DNA of 64,000 nt, from positions 558,001 through 622,000 of the forward strand of contig JAHNEJ010003545.1 of assembly GCA_022559845.1 (NCBI GenBank), written 5' to 3'. The position numbers and the translations under genes were made by a program. How positions within the stretch are numbered: position 1 is the stretch's first letter; each line of letters begins with the position of its first letter. The notes beneath the pieces are model-generated. The model was given only the letters and a program-made list of their open reading frames with translations. It was not told the DNA's origin and did no database searches. Below, piece after piece: positions 1 through 11,803 of this stretch. This stretch comes from Amorphophallus konjac (lineage: Eukaryota > Streptophyta > Magnoliopsida > Alismatales > Araceae).

Positions 1-49
1 TTATGTTTTAAAGCGTTCTGGTTAACAAAGAATTCACGACCAGAACAAT

Positions 50-1160
50 GGACGCAGATTAATTATTGTCTCTTTAGGCAAGCGCTAATTCTTTAATTAG
101 CGTCCGGCCTGCAGATGCGAATTAATGCACGCCCACAACCCCCGACGCGTATTCTTCTACGGATTTAAAAAATTCACTCATGTTTAAAAATCAATAAGTA
201 TGGAACCCTAATCCATCAAAATTGTATGAGCATGTTTTTAGGAGCCTTGTATTTTTTCCTTAATTATTGTATCTTATGATCCATGAAATTATAGATAGAA
301 ATCATAGTGCTATTGTTCACCCATCTAAATAAGAAATTAATAGTAGTTTATTTCTGAAAACATACCCACCCGATGCATAAGAACATATAATGGAACTGAA
401 TTAGCGTCTGCTTGGGCGGATGCGTATTAACTAAATAGCGCCTCTTCACAGAGACGCGAAATCATGTTTTAATTATTAAAATGAAATGATCTAGAAACTA
501 TTGGAATTAGCGTCTACCTCTTGGACATGAATTAAATAATTGGCACCTCCTTACAAGGATGCCAATTTGAAGTAATTTTATTAAATTACCGTTAGTTCTA
601 GAATTGGCACCTTTTCACAAGGACGTCAATTCTACAATTAGTGCCTCCGCATAGTGACGCGACTTCCTGCCTCTCAGTTTTTCCACGGGTTTTGACACAT
701 ACCGCGGGTTGCTTGGCACTACTGTCTCATGGCAGAGATGGAGATCATGTTTTCTGAGTTTTCATGCTTATGCCCTATTTCTTGGAGATTGAAGGACCCT
801 CCATCAAGAATTCCTCTCGCCGGATTGAAAATTCTATCTCTAAGGCCTCTGTAAGTCCCCGACATCAAAGGATTCCCTTTTTGATCACTGGGCTAGTTGT
901 ACCCTAGAAACCCATGAACTTGTTTTGGTCATGTCCCTCTGAAGAAACATGACTCCCAGCCATCATAGAGCGTTGTGATCAGGTGTTCTGTGAGAGTCCT
1001 GACTCTGCCCAGAATTGGCATCTGGGGCAAGCGTCCTATTTCCTGAATTAGCGTCCAGGACAGGTGACACTGATTCCTTCGTGCCTACTATTCATCAAAA
1101 TTAGCACCCTTTCAGAAGGATGTGAATTATGTAATCCGCGGTATCCTGAGTGGACGCCAA
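50..1160. repeat. Cluster of inverted GCGTC/GACGC words in L0
   Basis: Words such as AATTAGCGTCC and GGACGC followed by AATT recur at irregular spacing, often as facing pairs that could form short stems. Examples lie near 90-125, 400-465, 505-560, 600-665 and 1015-1160. Several copies are degraded by C-to-T changes (for example GGCACC or GGATGC variants), as expected for methylated CpG. The function is unknown. Confidence 0.5.
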
Positions 1161-1677
1161 TTTTCTAAGTTTCTCGCATCTCTTGGTTTTCTCGGGATTC
1201 TTCCCTATATTTTGGTCTTGTCCTTGAACTCTTTTATTTCCCTGGAATCTTCTTAAAATATTTCCTACAAGAGCTTAATCCCTGAAAATCTATTAAGTGG
1301 ATGCCTAGATATTTACACGGGATCATGGATCCAATAACTCAATGCCTGGCATTAATGGGGCCCGGTCTGATCTTGGGAGGAGCACCTGAAAGTACTTGTG
1401 CCTATAGGAGCTATATTGATCACGGTGTGACATTGCACCGAAGTGCATGACTTTCTAGATTAATCTATGGCACTCCACTCTCTCGTGACATGATAATACT
1501 TGATGATTTGACGTGCTTGACTTCACATGATTCTTGCTTGAACATGAATAGCCCTTATCTTGTTTATACTATTCTTGTGATCTTATCAGTTCTTGCTATA
1601 TGTTCTTGATTCATATTTCTTCCTGTTCTATTTCCAGCTCATTCATGTATAATTATAATTGTGTTCATGCAATAGAG

Positions 1678-1691
1678 ATGTAATTCCTACT
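1678..1691. repeat. LINE target-site duplication, 5' copy
   Basis: ATGTAATTCCTACT is repeated exactly at 7664-7677. Joining the flanks restores a sequence like the array LTRs (TGTAAATCCTATTGAGCTTC in those copies), which confirms the insertion point. Confidence 0.93.
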
Positions 1692-1794
1692 CGATTAAAT
1701 GAAGACTCTTCATTGAGAGTGAGAAGCTCTGTTTCGCTTCTCCTTTCCCGCCGCTGTTCTTCATCGTGTTCTTGGTGTTTTCACCCAACCGGCC

Positions 1795-3367
1795 ATGGCT
1801 GGTGTGGCGGGGGAAACCCTGGTTTCGCTGGATGATCATGCCAATGGACGATCGGATGCGGCGGTGGCTGGCCCTCGAAAATCATATGCTCAGACTCTGA
1901 TGGAGGATCAGCACCGGCCAAAAGTTCCTATCCAGCTGAAGTTTCCTGCATTTACGGATAAGGGAGAATCAGCTATCTTCTTCACCCTAGAAGAATTCCA
2001 AATCTCTTTCCAGCAGCTTCAGTACGCTATCATTGCAAAATGCTCTTATGGACGACCTTCTATTCCAGAGATAAAAGCTTGTATTTCTTTGCGCCTTCAA
2101 CTTAGATCAGATTGCATTATAAGTAAACTGAATGCTAGACATATTCTGATCCGTCTGGGATCTGAAGCGGATTTCTGAAACTCCTCCTCCAAAAGAATTT
2201 ATATATCAAAGGTTTCCTGTTTAGATTTTTTAGATGGACACAGGACTTTGATTTCTCCTCAGATCCGCCGTCTGCTCCTGTATGGATCGGTTTTCCTTCT
2301 TTACCTGTTAATTTCTATCATGAAGATATGATTCGATCAATAGCAGGAAATATTGGTACTGTTCTGCAAATCCATGATGCTACCCTCGCCATGACTGAGA
2401 CTTCTGAAGCATTAGCGTGTGTTGAACTTGATTTGGTTACTGAGAGAAAGAAAGGATATGGATAGGTGTGGGAGGAAATGGATTCTGGCAACCCATCACT
2501 TATCACAGGGTGCCACATTTGTGTTCCCATTGCCATAAAATTGGTCATATGGAACAAGAATGTAGAAAGAAGTTAAACAAGAAAGAGCTCAGAAATCAGT
2601 CTTTGGGAAATGGTCTTTCAAAAACATTCTGACAGGAATACAGACCTAGATTACTTCAAACTTCCAGTCCGAATATGGGAATTAAATATACTAATATGTC
2701 CCTTGCTTCATGCCAGCAACCTGATGAATTAGTTTTGGACGATGATAAGATTAAGTTAAAGCAATTCCATGCCTCCAGTCCAAAAAAGGGAATTACTGAT
2801 TTCAACAGATTTTCTATCTTGTATCAACACCATGAAGACTTGGCTTTGGATAAAGAGATGGTTCATAACAAGCCCAATTCTGATTAATTTACTCATAGTA
2901 AAGATCCTAAAGGCTGTCAGGCTACAATTCCTATAGCTGGACTTTCCCAAGATATAGAAGATAATGGTCCCCTGGTATCTGTTTGTTGCAATGACACAGT
3001 CAGAAAGCCTCTCTCAATTCTTCCGAGTATAAAGGACTCATCGGCTGTAGTTGAGCTTCCTTCAATCCAACAAAATAAGGAAGTCTCAATGTCTCATAAA
3101 GTTCCCCTCTCAACTTAAGGAAAAATTGAAATCATCTGTTCGGATGTTGTCTCCAAAATATCAGCTATGGAAAATTCTAAGATGCTTTATTTAGATAAGT
3201 GCAGCAAAACAAGAAAACTTCCAGACTTGCAGTCAAATGAAATATCAGTACTCCCCGGAGTAATTTTGAGTGATGCCCGTCTAACTAGAGCTAAGGCTAA
3301 AATTTTAGCAGCTCATATATCATCTTCTTCTTCTCATGATAAACTCAGCACTGATATGGAATGTTAG
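1795..3367 (+). pseudogene. LINE ORF1, RNA-binding gag-like protein (DUF4283 plus CCHC), broken
   Basis: ORF1 of plant L1 elements makes a nucleic-acid-binding protein that coats the element RNA. The start at 1795 opens 127 codons with a DUF4283-like N-terminal half. The reading then moves to another frame near 2175, where WTQDFDF and APVWIGFPSLPV continue DUF4283. It moves again near 2460, followed by WIGVGGNGFWQP. A zinc knuckle follows at about 2522-2563 (C-x2-C-x4-H-x4-C, CSHCHKIGHMEQEC). Downstream pieces at 2675-2887 and 3167-3367 share that last frame but are separated by stops. At least two frameshifts and several stops make it nonfunctional. Its end overlaps the ORF2 start by 32 nt. 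Confidence 0.82.
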
Positions 3368-6300
3368 AGGTATTGGCAACAAAGCCACTGTCAGAAGCCT
3401 GGCCCAGCATATTAAAGACAATAACATTCATATTGCTGCCATTCTTGAACCCCGTATTGACTTCAATCGAGCTCAGGGAGTTGCCCATCACATACATCTT
3501 CATTCTTTCTTGGGAAACAATGGTGATATCTCTAAAATTTGGTTATTTTACAAGCCCAACATATGCTTTGATACTATACAGTCCCATGCTCAATATCTGA
3601 CAGTAGCTCTTAAAGATAATAATTATGCAATTCTATATTTTACAGCAGTGTATGCTTCTTGTAGTCTCAGTCAGCGCAGGGAAATGTTTGAATCACTGAT
3701 GGAATTCAGCCAAGGGGTGACTATACCTTGGATAATAGGTGGGGATTTCAACTGTATAGTATCCCCTGAGGAAAAGATTGGTGGCAATATTTCTTCCATG
3801 GTAGCTATGACTGACTTTCAAGGCTTTTTAACTGACATTGGTTTAACTGATGCTGGGTATATTGGTTCAAACTTTACTTGGTCTAATAACCAAATAGGAG
3901 GCTCTCATATTCGAGCTCGTTTAGATAGGGTCTTATATAACCCACATTGGCTGAGCTCAAATCATAATTTGTCTGTTAGGCACCTTGTTAGAGGTCCCTC
4001 AGACCATGCTCCCTTATTACTTTCTGTAAATTCCACCACCGCTTCTCCGGGAAGATTCACCTACCAACACATGTGGCATACTCACCAAGGTTTCTTAGAT
4101 TTTATGAAAGATCAGTGGAATAAATGCCCTCGAGAGGAAATTCATCCTTTCAAAGCCTTCCAGAAGAAATTAAAATTTCTGAAAGATGCTTTAAAGGTTT
4201 GGAATAAAGACACTTTTGGGAATATTCATCAAACTAAAAAGAAGATAGAACTATTGATGGAACATGCCTAGTCTACATATGATGTTGATCCCTCAGTTGA
4301 AAATAGAATGAATCTTAATAAAGCTAATGCAGATATGCGTTTTATTTTATCCCAAGAGGAGATCTTCTGGCATCAGAAATCTAGAATTCAATGGATCACC
4401 AATGGTGACCGAAACACTCAATTTTTCCATCATTACACTAAGGTTAAAAGACAACAGAACTTTGTTTCAAAAATGAAGATTGATAACCATTGGGTGGATA
4501 ATAAGGAGATTCTGTTCAAAAGTGCAACTGAATTTTTCAAAAATCTTCTTTCAATTGAAGCCCACAGCATTGATGATAGCCTCCTCTCACTGATACCTCG
4601 GTTGATCACTGAAGAGCAAAATAATTCTCTTTCTACTATTCCCACGGCTGATGAAGTTAAAAATTGTGTTTTCTCTATGTCTGGCAATAGCTCCCCTGGT
4701 CCAGATGGTTATACTGGGGGTTTTTACACTCACTGCTGGGATATTATAAGCTTGGATGTCATTTGTGCAGTCGAGAGTTTTTTTCAAGGGTGGGGGCTCC
4801 CTCAAGGTGTTACTTCTACTTTACTTTGTTTGATTCCAAAGGTTAAAAGTCCAGTCACTTATGCTGATTTCAGGCCCATCAGTTTATGTAATTTCACATG
4901 TAAAATTGTATCCAAGATCATTAATGACCGGCTGCAGACTGTGTTGCCTCTAATCATATCAGATGAGCAGAGTGGATTTATAAGTGGCAGTCAGATTACT
5001 GATAATTTTCTATTGGCCAAAGAACTTTTTATGGAGATTGACAGACCTATCAGAGGTCATAATATCATGATTAAACTTGATATGGCCAAAGCTTATGACC
5101 GGATAGAATGGGATTTCATTTTTCAGGTTATGAAAGGCTTTGGCTTCTCAAACAGATTCATTTCTCTTGTTGCTCAATTGATAGTCAATTGCTGGTTTTC
5201 TATTTCTTTGAATGGTCGCATTCATGGCTACTTTAAATCTTCAAGAGGAGTTAGGCAGGGTGACCCATTAGCACCTGCATTATTTATTATAGCTGAGGAG
5301 GTTCTAAGCAGGGGCCTCAAAAATATATTTTCTTCTAGACTGTGCAAGTATTATCATCTCCCCCGGGGTGTTCGTCAAATCTCCCATATCCTTTATGCTG
5401 ATGACTCCAACATTTTTATGAATGGAGGGATATCTTCAATAAAACAGCTGCTCCTGTTTCTAGGTAAATATGAAGCAGCATCTGGCCAAATAATTAATGC
5501 CTCTAAAAGCTGCTTTGTGACGGCAAAAAAAATGCCCACTTCTTCCATCAACCGAATCTGTCAACTTACTGCTTATCATCACAAGAAAGAAAGTATTAGA
5601 TACTTGGGAATCCCTCTTTTTAAAGGCAGAACTAGAATCCCTCATTTTAAATATCTGATAGACAAAGTCAATTCTAGACTTGCAGGTTGGCAAAGTATAT
5701 TGTTATCACAAGCAGGGAGATTGGCTTTGATCCGGTCAGTTCTTGCCTCGATTCCCATATATTCTGCCAGTGCCGTCTCCATTCCCTATACTATACACAA
5801 GCAGATCAATAGAGTCTGTGCAAATTTCTTCTGGCAGGGCCTTGAACTTGCCTATAGAAAACATTGGGTTTCCTGGGAAAGGATATGCTGCCCTATATCC
5901 ACTGGAGGATTAGGCATCCGAAGCCTTTCAGACATTCAAACTTGCTTCCTTGTTAAATTGCTTTGGCACTCACAGTATGGAAAGTCTTTATGGGCTAACT
6001 ATATTAGAAGGAAATACTGTCATGGGCTTCATATCTCTGAATGCAAAACTCCTTTCCCAGTTCGCATCAAACAGTGTGACTTTGATAAAGCTAGATCAAT
6101 TCTGCTTACTGGATCCCGCAAGATCATTCAAAATGGGAATGCTACAAATTTCTTCAAAGATATCTGATATAAAGACAAGGCACTGGTGGATTTATTTCCT
6201 TCACAAAGCTACACTCTTTCTGCTGACTGCTCAGTTAATACAGCATTAAAAAATATTCGGCATCCAATCTGGGATCCTATAACAGACCTTCAACTGCGGG

Positions 6301-7484
6301 AAGATATTCAAAATTTTTCTCTTCAGAATGGGGATGACATCACTATTTGGTCATTTACCAATTCAGGTAATTACAGTATAAAATCCACTTATAGCTTTCT
6401 TAGAGAGCAGACTACATATTCTATATATAGCAAATTGTGGCAGCATAGACTTCCACCCAGGGCTTCTCTATTATGTTGGAAACTTCTGCAGCAAGCTGTT
6501 CCTGTTGACAGCCGTGTTCAGTCAGTTGGCATTAATATGGTTTCTTGCTGTGTTTGCTGTACATCCTCCCACTCTACTGAAGATGAAGACCATCTCTTTG
6601 TTCACAGTGATTTGGCAGTTTTTCTATGGAGCAGTTTTAGCCCTCTGCTTGGAGTTTCTTGCCTAGAAGCCTCTACAATTAGAAATCGGCTGAGACTTTC
6701 CATCAACAGAGCCAACATCAGTAAACCTAAGGGCTTCATATCCTTGTTAGCTGCTCTCCTGATCACTTGGGAAATTTGGAAATATAGGTGCCAGGCCAAA
6801 TTTGAAGGCTGTAGAATTAAACTCCACAATATCATTAATCATATCCTTGCTGATATTAATCAGATTGTCAGCCAGATCAAGTTTAAACATGGCCCAAGCT
6901 CCAAGTTGTGCAATACTTTACAAAATATTGGCATTGTTATCAGATTTAGCAATCCAGTTTACTTCACTGTTATTTTGAATGCCCCTTCATATGATTATTC
7001 CCTTAATGTTGATGGAGCAAGCAAGGGTAACCCTGGACTATCCGGGAGAGGGGGATGTTTCAGAAACACACAGGGACATCTTTTGTTGGGTTTTTCGTAC
7101 TTCTATGGCAAGGGATCCAACATGGTGGCTGAAGGACATGCTCTTTTAGATGGCCTCCATATTGCCCAGTTGCACTCTATTCCAATTTCAGTCATTTACT
7201 CTGATTCAATGGTTCTCGTGGATTTGGTGAATAACAAGAGAACCCTACCATGGCCTCTTCTTCCATGGTGGAGCCAACTTCAACAACTAGTCTTATTATT
7301 CAATTGTCCCATCAAACACACATACAGAGAGGAAAACCAGCTTGCCGACATGCTTGCCAACCATGCGGTCTCCATTGGGCACAACATGGAATTCTCCTCT
7401 TTCAAAGAGTTGCCCACTCTAGCTAAAGGATATGCTACTGCCGATGCCCTTTGTATTCCAAATTTTCGTCGGCGGCTTGTATAG
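3336..7484 (+). pseudogene. LINE ORF2: endonuclease, reverse transcriptase and RNase H, two premature stops
   Basis: ORF2 nicks the target DNA and copies the element RNA from the nick. A single frame of 1383 codons runs from ATG 3336 to the stop at 7482-7484. It is interrupted only by TAG at 4269-4271 and TGA at 6165-6167. The N-terminal APE-type endonuclease shows WNVRGIGN, LEPRID, GGDFNC, RLDRVL and SDHAPL. The reverse transcriptase (second open segment, from 4308) has SSPGPDGY, FRPIS, DMAKAYDR, GVRQGDPL and the catalytic YADD. A Cys/His-rich zf-RVT-like region follows. The C-terminal RNase H keeps its four acidic residues (VDGASKGNPG, AEGHALL, YSDSM, NQLADMLAN). The first segment alone would give an endonuclease-only protein. 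Confidence 0.93.
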
Positions 7485-7663
7485 AATCTTTTATTTTTTC
7501 TTGTAAATGCAAAGAGATGGCCTCTCTCACTGATATTGTACATTCCCTCCTCTTTAGTAATAAAATAACACTAGTGGTTCGAAGGTGGAGTGAGAACATT
7601 CTCTTCCTTTGGAAGAGGGTGCACTCCCCCTTTGCTCCCACTAGATGTGTTTGATGAAAAAAA
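7485..7663 (+). other. LINE 3' UTR and short A tail
   Basis: Noncoding end of the LINE. It contains a small inverted stretch around 7595-7635 (GTGAGAACATTCTC, GGAAGAGGGTGCACTCCC) and ends in eight A residues just before the 3' target-site duplication. The sharp junction to L0 sequence fixes the element end. Confidence 0.8.
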
Positions 7664-7677
7664 ATGTAATTCCTACT
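7664..7677. repeat. LINE target-site duplication, 3' copy
   Basis: Exact copy of 1678-1691, directly after the A run. The first A may be shared with the tail, so the left edge is uncertain by a base or two. Confidence 0.93.
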
Positions 7678-8024
7678 GAGCTTTTCACTCATCCAGATTT
7701 ATTTCACTGTTTTTCAGGTAACCAGGTGGCTAGCGAGGTCATGATTTTGGCGGAAAGGAAAGTGTGCATGAGAGCTCCTAAAGATAGATGACCCGTGTCT
7801 TTTACTTTTCTTGAGTCTAGATTGGAGTTCTATGTCCAGTTAGCATGTCTTTTCTTTTTCTTAAAGTTGTAATTTGAGTCAAAGTTTGTAATCGCAAGAT
7901 GATATTAATAAAGATTATGTTCTTGGTCGATTGTGTGTCTTTGAGTTATTGCTCTGATTGTCATGACTATTTCGCTGCCACGTTCCGAGCAATGTTTCCG
8001 CTGCTATCGATTCGGGATGTGATA
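7678..8024 (+). mobile_element. L0 LTR, right segment and 3' terminus
   Basis: Continues L0 after the LINE. It matches the last ~350 bp of the array LTRs: GAGCTTTTCACTCA, TTTTTCAGGTAA, CATGACTATTTCGCTGCCAC, and TTCCGCTGCTATCG close to the end. It ends in TGTGATA where the array LTRs end in TGTGACA. No Met-tRNA primer site follows; copia LTR sequence begins at once, so L0 ends inside element A. Confidence 0.7.
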
Positions 8025-8397
8025 GTGGAAGCCTCACCAATCTGGTGAGGGTGGACATAGGCTCACAGGGTGTGTGGCCGAACCACCTTAAAAATTTCCA
8101 TTCCACTGAGTGTTTGTCTGTGCGATTGTTCGTTCTCTTCTATCACCTTCATAGGTATATTTGCAGTTATCTCATACATCGTTGTGCTTCAGCTTTCATC
8201 TGCTTAATCAATCTTCATCTACCATGATGAGTTTGAGTTAAAATCATCAAACCACACGCCACAGTTTTATAAATACTAAGTGTTTGAATTAATTCACTGT
8301 GAGATCTGTTTTAAGCCTTTTTGTTTCTAGTGATCATTATTTTTAGTTGGTCAATCAATTCACCTCCCTCTTGACTGTCGTTGTACCCGGGCCAACA
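8025..8397 (+). mobile_element. 3' remnant of the 5' LTR of element A (SIRE-like copia)
   Basis: It shares with the LTRs of element B and the solo LTR a block reading AAGCCTCAC, an inverted copy GTGAGGG, GTGGACATAGG and then CCGAACCACCTTAAAA (8030-8093). It ends in GGGCCAACA, followed after two bases by a Met-tRNA primer site. Only the last ~370 bp remain in the window because L0 inserted upstream. Confidence 0.78.
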
Positions 8398-8399
8398 AT

Positions 8400-8411
8400 T
8401 GGTATCAGAGC
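8400..8411 (+). promoter_or_regulatory. Primer-binding site of element A (initiator tRNA-Met)
   Basis: TGGTATCAGAGC, the standard complement to the 3' end of plant initiator tRNA-Met, lies two bases after the LTR end. Confidence 0.88.
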
Positions 8412-9164
8412 CTCGGCTCTATTTGTCTTGAGGTCTTGCGGCCTATAGAGTGATCCTAGTCAATGGCAACCTGGAGCAAAATGGCCAAAAGTTGTTTAAC
8501 CTCTTGTCCTCTGTGTTTTAACGGTTATAATTTTATTTCTTGGAGAAATGGAATGTGTGCTTATTTTGGTTTGCATGAACCTGAAGTTTGAAAAGTGATA
8601 AGTGAAGGTCCATACAAACTTCCTGCTGAACAAAACAAATGGGATGATAAGTATGTCAAGAAAAATGCAATAAATCTTAGAGCATTAAATATTCTTAAGG
8701 AGAGCATAGAATCTAACATATTTTCACAAATCTCCTCTTGCAGATCAGCTAGAGATTTATGGGACGAGTTGGCATGCAAGTATGAAGAAAATGCAATGGA
8801 TCCATGCTTGATGGCTCAAGGAGATATCATTGTTGAGGTAAATTCTAATTCTGAAGATATCTCAACTGAGGAATGGCAATTAAGGTGTACTGAATTATAT
8901 GACAAATACAAGAAACTCAAATATGAAAATAAAACATTGAAATTTTTTGATGAAAATGTGCACGCTAATATTTCTTGTGAAAATTGTAAATTGTTAGAAT
9001 CTAAAATTGAAGATCTAGAGTACAACAATGGAATTTTAGAATCTAGAGTTGAATTATTTTCAGAAGAGATTTCCTGTATCAACAAAGAGCGTGAGATAGC
9101 TAGAAAATATGATGAATCTTTTGAAACTGAAAATGAATGTCATGTTTTACGTGAACAAAATAAG

Positions 9165-9169
9165 TCCTT
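9165..9169. repeat. Solo LTR target-site duplication, 5' copy
   Basis: TCCTT, repeated at 12245-12249, directly before TGTTGTGC. Confidence 0.88.
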
Positions 9170-9487
9170 TGTTGTGCATGTGTGGTTCATGCATGGTCTT
9201 GATGGTTTTGATGATGCCCAACCATGATTCATTATTGGGCTATTGAGAATGATTCCACTATCCTTCCATGTGTGCATTAATCTTTTTCATGCTGCCATGC
9301 TATGTTCTCCGTGAAGATAATCTTATGTGTAAATATCTCATTTAATAGAGTCTCATGTTTAATCTCTTGAATCATGACGAAATCTTTATTGGTATAACAT
9401 TTTGAATGATTTTTATTTCCCTCATGATGTTAGTAAATGATTTCTTTTTAAGCTGATAGATGAAAAATGAAGTTGACAAAAGAAAGG

Positions 9488-10560
9488 AAAATTCAGTCGA
9501 CTAAATACAAAATCAGTCGACCGACCTCAGATTTCGGTCGACCGATATGAAGTTCTGGTTGATAGATTTTCTCTCAAGCCGACAGATTTTCACAAAGCCA
9601 GTAGTGGATGAGTCGACGTAGAGCTTGAAGAACGTCGACGCAGCAGAAGAAGGCTAAAAGGTTCAGAGTCTATCAGCTAGGCCATGTTAGCACTGACTCA
9701 ACACAAATTGCTTATGGAGTCGACGCACCTTGGCCATGCCAAAATGAGTCGACATACTTTATCCAGTAGATAGTGGTGAACTAGTAAGCATTAACAAGGC
9801 CACATGAAGCCTATGTCGACACAACATACTTATGGAGTCGACACACCCTTGAACAATGAAGCCTTGGCATCGGCGCAATGAAGCCTTGGCGTCGATGTAA
9901 CAACAGCAGCAACCAGCATCAACTTCAGCACTAGCAACAACCATCATCAACTTCAGCAAGGCCAGCAATAGAAGTAATAGCGGCAGCCTTCAACAATGGC
10001 AACAATATCAGTAACAACAGCTAGCATCAACAAGCAACATATCAAGCCAGCAGCACGCAGCAGTAGCAGCTAGGCCAACAATAACAATAGAAACAGCAAG
10101 CAACAACCAGTAGTCACAACTGTGCAACAACAACAACAACAACAACAACATGCAGCAACAGCAATAAGCAACAGCAGGCAGCAACATACAACATGCAACA
10201 ATAGCAGCAACAGCAAGCAGTAAAAAGGAAAAGTCAGTCGACTTGCTAAAGTTCAATAGACTAAAAATGCTAAAATCAATCGACCGAAGGGAAATTCAGT
10301 TGACAGATATTCACTTTAGTCGACTGATATTGCCTAGATGCCTCAGCCAATGCAGTCTACCAGGCAGAGGAGTCGACCCCTAGGGTCGACCCCCTTCAGT
10401 CCATGTTCTATTCTGCCCATACTCTACACAGAACACTTGGTTCAAAGGAAGAGTCGACCCAGGGAGTCCACTCCTTTTTGTCTACGTTCTATTTTGGCCA
10501 TTCTTTGTACAAGGACTCTTGCACAAGGTTCAGGTGTCGACCCAGGGAGTCGATCTTTTT
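9488..10560. repeat. GTCGAC word cluster in the solo LTR
   Basis: I count about 15 exact GTCGAC palindromes in about 1.1 kb, plus decayed forms such as GTTGAC, GTCGAT and ATCGAC. A random 1.1-kb sequence would hold about 0.3. They form two groups, 9497-9840 and 10230-10555, on either side of the CAG/CAA-rich stretch. Facing pairs such as GGTCGACC near 9515-9545 could form hairpins. Confidence 0.75.
9895..10225. repeat. CAG/CAA-rich low-complexity stretch
   Basis: Imperfect runs of CAG, CAA and GCAAC triplets, including a pure CAA run at about 10122-10150. It lies within the solo LTR and is probably replication slippage rather than coding sequence. Confidence 0.8.
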
Positions 10561-10774
10561 CGGGGCGGACCAGAATCGAAGGCTCACATGATCACTTACT
10601 CTGGGTCAATAGCACAAGTTTCAAGGACACATGCTTTAAGGTCCAAAAAGGTCCTAGGACAGAGATATGTCCTTTTCATCATGAGATAGTCATAATACCT
10701 TTTTGTGAGAAGAATTTGTTAGAAAACAAATTTGAGAAAAGTCACTTTCCATGGTGTCTTCCTTTTACAGTGGA

Positions 10775-11033
10775 CCAATCAAATTTCATCTCTGAAAGCC
10801 TTCAAGGACAAGGAACCTTCCTTTTTCCAGTGGACAAATCAGATTACTTCTATCAAAAGTACTTGACAGAAAATCAGATCTGGAAAAAGGTTCTAGACAA
10901 AGATCCTCCTTTTATCATGGTCCAATCAGAGGACAGATATGAAAAGTCCTTGGTTAAAAGAACCTTAGTTTATTCTAGACCAATCAGAATGCAGATCTGG
11001 GAAGAAAACTGTCTACCCTCTCTTCTATAAATA
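10775..11033 (+). promoter_or_regulatory. LTR promoter: repeated CCAAT motifs and TATA box
   Basis: GGACCAATCA-like motifs occur at about 10773, 10832 (decayed), 10920 and 10978, within a diverged repeat of about 60-90 bp that also carries CAGATCTGG. A TATA box, CTATAAATA, lies at 11025-11033, with a purine-rich leader (GAAGAAGAGG, GAAGAAAAGAG) just downstream. This layout fits U3 followed by the start of R. Confidence 0.6.
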
Positions 11034-11459
11034 TGAAGCTCCATCTGAAGAAGAGGTCGCTGCTGTCCTAGAGAAGAAAAGAGTGGGAAAAGATTGGAGA
11101 TGGTCTGAGCCTTTAGAAGAAAATTTGTGAGGAAGAAAAGAGAAGAGAGGAGCAGCCCAGCACCTGGTCTGAGCTAGTCGAGTGCTGAAAGAAGAAGAAA
11201 TAGTGCAGCCGAGCTGAGGGACTCCAGCGTTGAGAGAGAAAACCTGAAAGAAAGTTGAGAGAACTTGAACTGAGTTCAGATCTGCCATTATAGCTTCATG
11301 ACTTCGATCTGAAGCTACAATTAGTTTCTCAATTTCATTTTGCTGTTTATTTTTGAAACTCTACCTTTGCTTTCTGTGTGTAGTGCTACATTGACAACAG
11401 TGTTTTCTAGTGCTCTATTTTAGAGACCAGAGTGGTTCCTGGCTGGGTTCAGCTGTGTG

Positions 11460-11720
11460 TGTCTGTGGGGTTTGTCCCCGTGTTTTTGCTACATCTTTGG
11501 AGCATATTTTCTTTGTTTTTTCTTTTGGGGCTTGTCCCTATGTGGTGCTTTAGCTCTGCAGCGTGTGTGTGGGGCTCGTCCCCATGTGTTGCTGCGTGTA
11601 GCAGTGTGTGTGTTGGGGGGGGGGGGTTAGTCCCCGTGATGCTGTGAGTAGTAGCGTGAGGAATGGGTCCTCGTGTTAAGCTGTGTATCAGCAGTTGTAG
11701 GGGACTTGTCCCCGTTGTTG
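11460..11720 (+). other. Serial stem-loops in the solo LTR leader
   Basis: GGGG-TTTGT-CCCC-type short hairpins recur at about 11468-11480, 11526-11537, 11572-11584, 11620-11637 and 11699-11713. They precede the conserved copia leader block. A similar series, with other sequence, sits in the same place in the element B LTRs. Confidence 0.55.
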
Positions 11721-11735
11721 CATTTCCAGCATGGT

Positions 11736-11803
11736 AAAGCCTCACTGGTTTGGTGAGGGGTGGACGTAGGTCTGCGGGTTTGCAAACTGAACCACCTTAA
11801 AAA
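11736..11803 (+). other. Conserved leader block shared by three copia LTR types
   Basis: AAAGCCTCAC, an inverted partner GTGAGGGG, TGGACGTAGG and then GAACCACCTTAAAA. The same order occurs at 8030-8093, 51063-51130 and 58570-58632. Conservation against a much-diverged LTR background suggests an RNA function such as dimerisation, packaging or polyadenylation control. Confidence 0.7.

Larger units (their letters stand above)
1..1691 (+). mobile_element. Old Ty3-like LTR (copy L0), left segment
   Basis: No coding potential is seen. Short blocks match, in order, the LTRs of the tandem array at 14334-47580. One is the block at 843-903 (GGCCTCTGTAAG ... GGCTAGTTGTACC). Another is the stretch at 1355-1450, which resembles the array sequence around a GGGCCCGGTCTGGTCC motif. 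The third is the run of CTTGACTTCACATGATT-like sequence near 1520. The copy is far more diverged than the array LTRs, so I call it a related older family member. Its 5' end lies outside the window. It is interrupted by the LINE at 1692 and resumes at 7678. Confidence 0.65.
1692..7663 (+). mobile_element. Nearly full-length L1-type plant LINE with RNase H
   Basis: A non-LTR retrotransposon of about 6.0 kb inserted in LTR L0. The order is a short 5' UTR (1692-1794), a broken ORF1, ORF2 (endonuclease, reverse transcriptase, zinc-binding region, RNase H), a 3' UTR and a short A run. An exact 14-bp target-site duplication flanks it. ORF2 keeps one reading frame over about 4.1 kb with only two in-frame stops, so the copy is fairly recent. 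It can no longer move by itself. Confidence 0.93.

Noticed and set aside
10338..11030. 230-codon frame in the solo LTR
   Set aside because: It spans the GTCGAC words, the CCAAT repeat and the TATA box. Codons follow the repeats and no domain is visible.
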